Positions 38,645 through 41,313 of a DNA stretch of 41,313 nucleotides are shown here, piece after piece (position 1 is the stretch's first letter; each line of letters starts with the position of its first letter). The stretch spans positions 1 to 41,313 of the forward strand of contig CAMVBL010000003.1 of NCBI GenBank assembly GCA_947165725.1, written 5' to 3'. Source of the stretch: an uncultured Caryophanales bacterium. GTDB lineage: Bacteria > Bacillota_I > Bacilli_A > RFN20 > CAG-826. The notes beneath the pieces are model-generated. The model was not told where the DNA came from. It saw only the letters and a program-made list of their open reading frames with translations, and ran no database searches. The translations under genes and the position numbers were made by a program.

Positions 38645-38788
38645 ATGGCAATCAAGAAAACCGATAAAGGTAATTACTACCTTGTAACTGCCGATAGCGG
38701 CAAACTCAAAATCAAAGGCGATGACAGAGTTTATAGCGAGGCAACCGAACTCAAAGACAAGCCAAGAGAATACGAGGAAATAAAGTAA
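38645..38788 (+). CDS. Hypothetical protein, 47 aa
   Basis: Starts MAIKKTDKGNYYLV with GGAGG before it, two bases after the fibre gene. A small basic beta-like protein; last gene before the terminator. Could be a fibre chaperone. Unknown. Confidence 0.68.
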   Translation: MAIKKTDKGNYYLVTADSGKLKIKGDDRVYSEATELKDKPREYEEIK

Positions 38789-38800
38789 TATTACAATCAT

Positions 38801-38832
38801 AAAAAGAACCGTCCAATTAAGGGCGGTTTTTA
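38801..38832. terminator. Bidirectional terminator between convergent operons
   Basis: AACCGTCC (38807-38814), 6-base loop, GGGCGGTT (38821-38828), with A-runs before and T-runs after. It can stop the rightward late transcript and the leftward operon. Confidence 0.9.
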
Positions 38833-38908
38833 ATATGCTTGCGCGAATGATTTATCCTTCGTCTAATGAATTTTAATAAATACCACTTAAATAGAAATTC
38901 AGTTTTGT

Positions 38909-39496
38909 TCATATTTCAATATAGCAATAGCCATTTCGTGGCGCATGAGTTAATGCTCCTATTCTCCAACATTTAGATTTTCTATCCCATTTTTTTGTGT
39001 AGAATATTGCGCTAATATCGTGCGTGTGTAGCGCTAACTCTTTTGGCTTATCAAAGATTTCTAACTCGGTAATGTGAATAGCGTAACCATTATTTATATC
39101 ACCTAAATAGTCATTTAATTGTTCATAAGTAAGGCAACATTCTTTTAGTAATTCTTCTTGTTTTAATGTATCACTAGCAATTTCATAGTCACTGCCATAC
39201 CCATCAATTTGGTATTCATATAAGTTTTCCACCTTATCACACCAAAATCTAGCGATTACTTTGCCATTAAGAACGCTTTTTGAGTATTTCGTTTGTTTTG
39301 GTTGTATACTTCTCATACAAGTAATATAGCCATTTCCACTTGCTTTTTTCATAAGATAATCACCATTCTTCGTGCAATAGATATACACCCAACCGACATA
39401 ATCTTTTGGGAACTTTTTGCGTATCTCAATGGTCTTTTCACCATTTAAGATTTTTGCCACCCACTGTGGGCGAACACTAATTAGAATCGCTTTCAT
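38909..39496 (-). CDS. ASCH-domain protein
   Basis: A 195-residue protein opening with ILISVRPQWVAKILNGEKT and EIRKKFP, the signature of the ASCH fold (PUA-like), with a conserved Y/C-rich core (VYIYCTK) and a VIARFWCD strand. ASCH domains bind RNA or nucleotide-like ligands and are common in phages. Last gene of the minus-strand operon. Molecular role unknown. Confidence 0.85.
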   Translation of the reverse strand: MKAILISVRPQWVAKILNGEKTIEIRKKFPKDYVGWVYIYCTKNGDYLMKKASGNGYITCMRSIQPKQTKYSKSVLNGKVIARFWCDKVENLYEYQIDGYGSDYEIASDTLKQEELLKECCLTYEQLNDYLGDINNGYAIHITELEIFDKPKELALHTHDISAIFYTKKWDRKSKCWRIGALTHAPRNGYCYIEI

Positions 39497-39831
39497 TTTT
39501 TGCCATCCTTTTTCTGCTTTTTAGCTTTAGTCTTTTTCTTTTTGGATGAAACAATGCCAACGCCCATAACACCTTGTGTGTGACCTAATTCTAGTGCTTC
39601 ATTAAGTGGTAGTTTGTATGCGTGTAAGGATATAAATACTGTTGCTGTGATTCCATTGATGAGTGAGTTCCACTCCTCTTTAGTAATCTTCTTTTTAATG
39701 GATTTGACAGTCTTTGAGGCTTTTTCATAGCCTTGCATCGACATGCTGAAGACCATAAAGATGTCTTTCATTTTGTAATTGTGATTATTTGTTTTTAAGA
39801 TTTCTTGCAATCTTTCTAGTTGTGTTTTCAT
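39493..39831 (-). CDS. Hypothetical protein, 112 aa
   Basis: Helical protein with a basic C-terminus (SSKKKKTKAKKQKKDGKK), likely nucleic-acid binding. The region SLHAYKLPLNEALELGHTQG is helical and conserved-looking but no family is recognised. Coupled on both sides by ATGA. Confidence 0.75.
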   Translation of the reverse strand: MKTQLERLQEILKTNNHNYKMKDIFMVFSMSMQGYEKASKTVKSIKKKITKEEWNSLINGITATVFISLHAYKLPLNEALELGHTQGVMGVGIVSSKKKKTKAKKQKKDGKK

Positions 39832-40100
39832 TTCTCTAAATCTCCTTTTATCTTTAAGAACTCGTCTATGACTTCTTGTGGGTTTCTAGCGATGGCGATA
39901 TAGACAATTTTACGAGTTTTGCTATCTTCAATGTGATAAACTTGTTCTTGGTCGTAATACCAATAAAATCTTCCGTCAATGTTATAGTGCGGAAAGCCAT
40001 CGCCATAACAGAATTGTCTTTTGACTTTTAAGTCTCTTCCCCAACCACTTTGAACTACTGTGTGGTCTATTCCATTTGGGTAAATGCCAATAGTTTTCAT
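39828..40100 (-). CDS. Hypothetical protein, 90 aa
   Basis: Small alpha/beta protein with many aromatic residues (FPHYNIDGRFYWYYDQEQVY). Coupled by ATGA overlaps. No recognised domain. Confidence 0.75.
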   Translation of the reverse strand: MKTIGIYPNGIDHTVVQSGWGRDLKVKRQFCYGDGFPHYNIDGRFYWYYDQEQVYHIEDSKTRKIVYIAIARNPQEVIDEFLKIKGDLEK

Positions 40101-40504
40101 AATTTCTTCTCCTTTATCGTTTCTAAAAACTCTTGATAATCGTTGCCAACATAAATCACTTTGTTGGTCTTAATTTCCTTAACCATAAGGTTTTCTACTA
40201 TTGTGTTTTCTTCAAGGAATGGTCTTTTAATGCTTTCACTATTTAAGTCCTTGACACAAAAGCCACAATTGTCTTGAAAAGTCATTCCACTATTGCCACC
40301 AATAAACGTTCTGCTTTTGGTAAACTTAACGTAATACTTTCGTTTCGGTTGTTTGATAACAAGTTCCTTTTCTAGTTCCTTTTCAGTCAAGTTCTTTAAG
40401 CCAAGACACGCCCATTTAATGTCGGTCAACGGACATTCCTTACAATGTTTATGTTTCTTGCAAATGTCCTTGATTTTTCCTATGGTTAGATTTTTGACTT
40501 TCAT
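40097..40504 (-). CDS. Four-cysteine protein, 135 aa
   Basis: The frame opens upstream, but the ATG at 40504 (MKVKNLTIGKIKDIC) follows AAGGAG and overlaps the preceding stop as TAATG. C15, C21, C24 and C33 form a probable zinc site whose first part matches the small protein at 16597-16755. The C-terminal part is a separate beta-like region. Function unknown. Confidence 0.75.
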   Translation of the reverse strand: MKVKNLTIGKIKDICKKHKHCKECPLTDIKWACLGLKNLTEKELEKELVIKQPKRKYYVKFTKSRTFIGGNSGMTFQDNCGFCVKDLNSESIKRPFLEENTIVENLMVKEIKTNKVIYVGNDYQEFLETIKEKKL

Positions 40505-40713
40505 TAAATGTATTTCTCCTTTCTTAACCAAGTAATAAAACAGATAACAAAGACATTGTAGGGAACAAAAACTATTGAGCTTGCTACTGCCCAACCCAAA
40601 GCCATTGTGTTATGCCATAATGCCCAACTAATAAATCCAAAAATGGCAACTATTATTAAGGCAAGTTCTACTATGAATAGTTTTACAAAATCGCCTATGT
40701 TTTCTTTTATCAT
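40504..40713 (-). CDS. Small membrane protein, 69 aa
   Basis: Two hydrophobic helices (about 12-31 and 37-62) with charged ends. Coupled to both neighbours (TAATG, ATGA). Could act at the host membrane; holin-like by size only. Confidence 0.75.
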   Translation of the reverse strand: MIKENIGDFVKLFIVELALIIVAIFGFISWALWHNTMALGWAVASSIVFVPYNVFVICFITWLRKEKYI

Positions 40714-41189
40714 TTTTCTAACTCCTCTCTGGTTAATGCCCAGAGCGTGCCATAGTCACTTGCTTTTAAGTATAAGTAGATGTGTGGTAGTCCCATAGGG
40801 CTTTCAGTTTCATTAATGATCACGTCACAATTTGTATAGTTATATAGGTTTCTGTCGTTCCAAGAAAATTCAAACATCATGAAACCACCTATTGATATAT
40901 ATGGCTTAATTGAGATGAACTCGCTTGCTATATTGTGTGTATAGCCATAATGTTTATCTTTCCACCATAAAGTTTGCGTTTCCATTATTTTGGAGAATAG
41001 TAGCAAATCAATTCCCCATTTTTCTTCAATAGCTTTGTGTTGCTCGTGTTCTTTGAGTGCTTTTTCAATGATGGCTCTTTCGCTTGTTAGATTACATCTT
41101 TGGTATTGGTCATCGTTGTTTCCTAAATCTTGGCACATTTCATAATAGTTAGCCATTAGATTTTCTAATGCCTCTAAACCTTTGTCCAT
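40710..41189 (-). CDS. Hypothetical protein, 159 aa
   Basis: Helical N-terminal part (GLEALENLMANYYEMCQDL, IIEKALKEHEQHKAIEEKWG) of a kind common in phage proteins, followed by a beta-rich half with an aromatic stretch. AAAGGAG upstream. No recognised function. Confidence 0.75.
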   Translation of the reverse strand: MDKGLEALENLMANYYEMCQDLGNNDDQYQRCNLTSERAIIEKALKEHEQHKAIEEKWGIDLLLFSKIMETQTLWWKDKHYGYTHNIASEFISIKPYISIGGFMMFEFSWNDRNLYNYTNCDVIINETESPMGLPHIYLYLKASDYGTLWALTREELEK

Positions 41190-41203
41190 AGTTATCTCCT
41201 TTA

Positions 41204-41313
41204 CTAAATAAACTTTTCAACAACACTTATTATTTCATCTGCAAGTTTTAATTCACTCGTTGACATACAACTTTCTTTTTTGCTTGTTCTTTCAGCGTGT
41301 AAATCTTTGGCAA
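41204..41313 (-). CDS. Small hypothetical protein, C-terminal part (gene spans circle join)
   Basis: The end of the 61-residue protein that starts at position 124. Its last residues are ADEIISVVEKFI and it stops with TAG at 41206-41204. The frame is continuous through the 48-base overlap, which supports circularity. Confidence 0.75.
   Translation of the reverse strand, partial: AKDLHAERTSKKESCMSTSELKLADEIISVVEKFI
41266..41313. repeat. Second copy of the terminal overlap
   Basis: Identical to positions 1-48; see that entry. Confidence 0.9.

Noticed and set aside
1..41313. Alternative genetic code (TGA or TAG reassigned)
   Set aside because: TAA, TAG and TGA all end well-defined genes, often with ATGA overlaps, and no conserved frame is broken by them.

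Overview
The window is a complete, circularly assembled genome of a tailed bacteriophage. Bases 1-48 recur exactly at 41266-41313, and a small minus-strand gene reads in frame across the join, so the circle is about 41,265 bp. The DNA is AT-rich, arginine is mostly AGA, ribosome binding sites are strong GGAGG types, and promoters are TTGAxx-17-TATAAT. Together with the head-gene families, this suggests a low-GC Gram-positive host (Firmicutes/Bacilli, perhaps from the gut). TAA, TAG and TGA all act as stops, so no recoding is seen. There is no integrase and no recognisable peptidoglycan hydrolase, so a virulent lifestyle is likely and the lysis genes are unidentified.

Layout. (1) A minus-strand operon of small unknown genes runs from 2054 down through the circle join to 38909; it ends with an ASCH-domain protein. 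(2) A divergent control region at 2055-2385 holds AACCCTTAA repeats, an AT-rich tract and back-to-back promoters. (3) The plus-strand early/replication block (2386-14924) encodes an XRE regulator, a Cas4-like nuclease, a Sak4-like ATPase, an SSB-like protein, a primase-SF3 helicase behind a structured leader RNA, a DpdA/TGT-like transglycosylase, a YhhQ-type queuosine-precursor transporter behind a preQ1-riboswitch-like leader, an SGNH hydrolase, an SDR-like protein, a GT-A-like glycosyltransferase, a compact family B-like DNA polymerase and an SF2 helicase. (4) Block 15014-19125 carries small middle genes, a VRR-NUC nuclease and a zinc metallopeptidase. (5) A second AACCCTTAA repeat locus lies at 19141-19357. 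(6) The late block (19497-38788) has small and large terminase, portal, minor capsid protein, scaffold, capsid, connectors, a very small tail module, three membrane proteins, a BppU-like baseplate protein and a fibre. A bidirectional terminator at 38801-38832 separates it from the minus operon.

How the parts work together. The most interesting system is at 8097-11929. A base-exchange enzyme and a precursor importer sit beside an acyl/ester hydrolase fold, a dehydrogenase fold and a glycosyltransferase fold, all inside the replication operon and tightly coupled to the DNA polymerase gene. No genes for making preQ0 were recognised, so the phage probably salvages a 7-deazaguanine from outside, inserts it in its DNA and may decorate it further. 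Other notable structure includes the primase leader RNA whose last hairpin hides the ribosome binding site, the duplicated repeat loci, an N-terminal module shared by two unrelated late proteins, and what looks like a miniature siphovirus tail.
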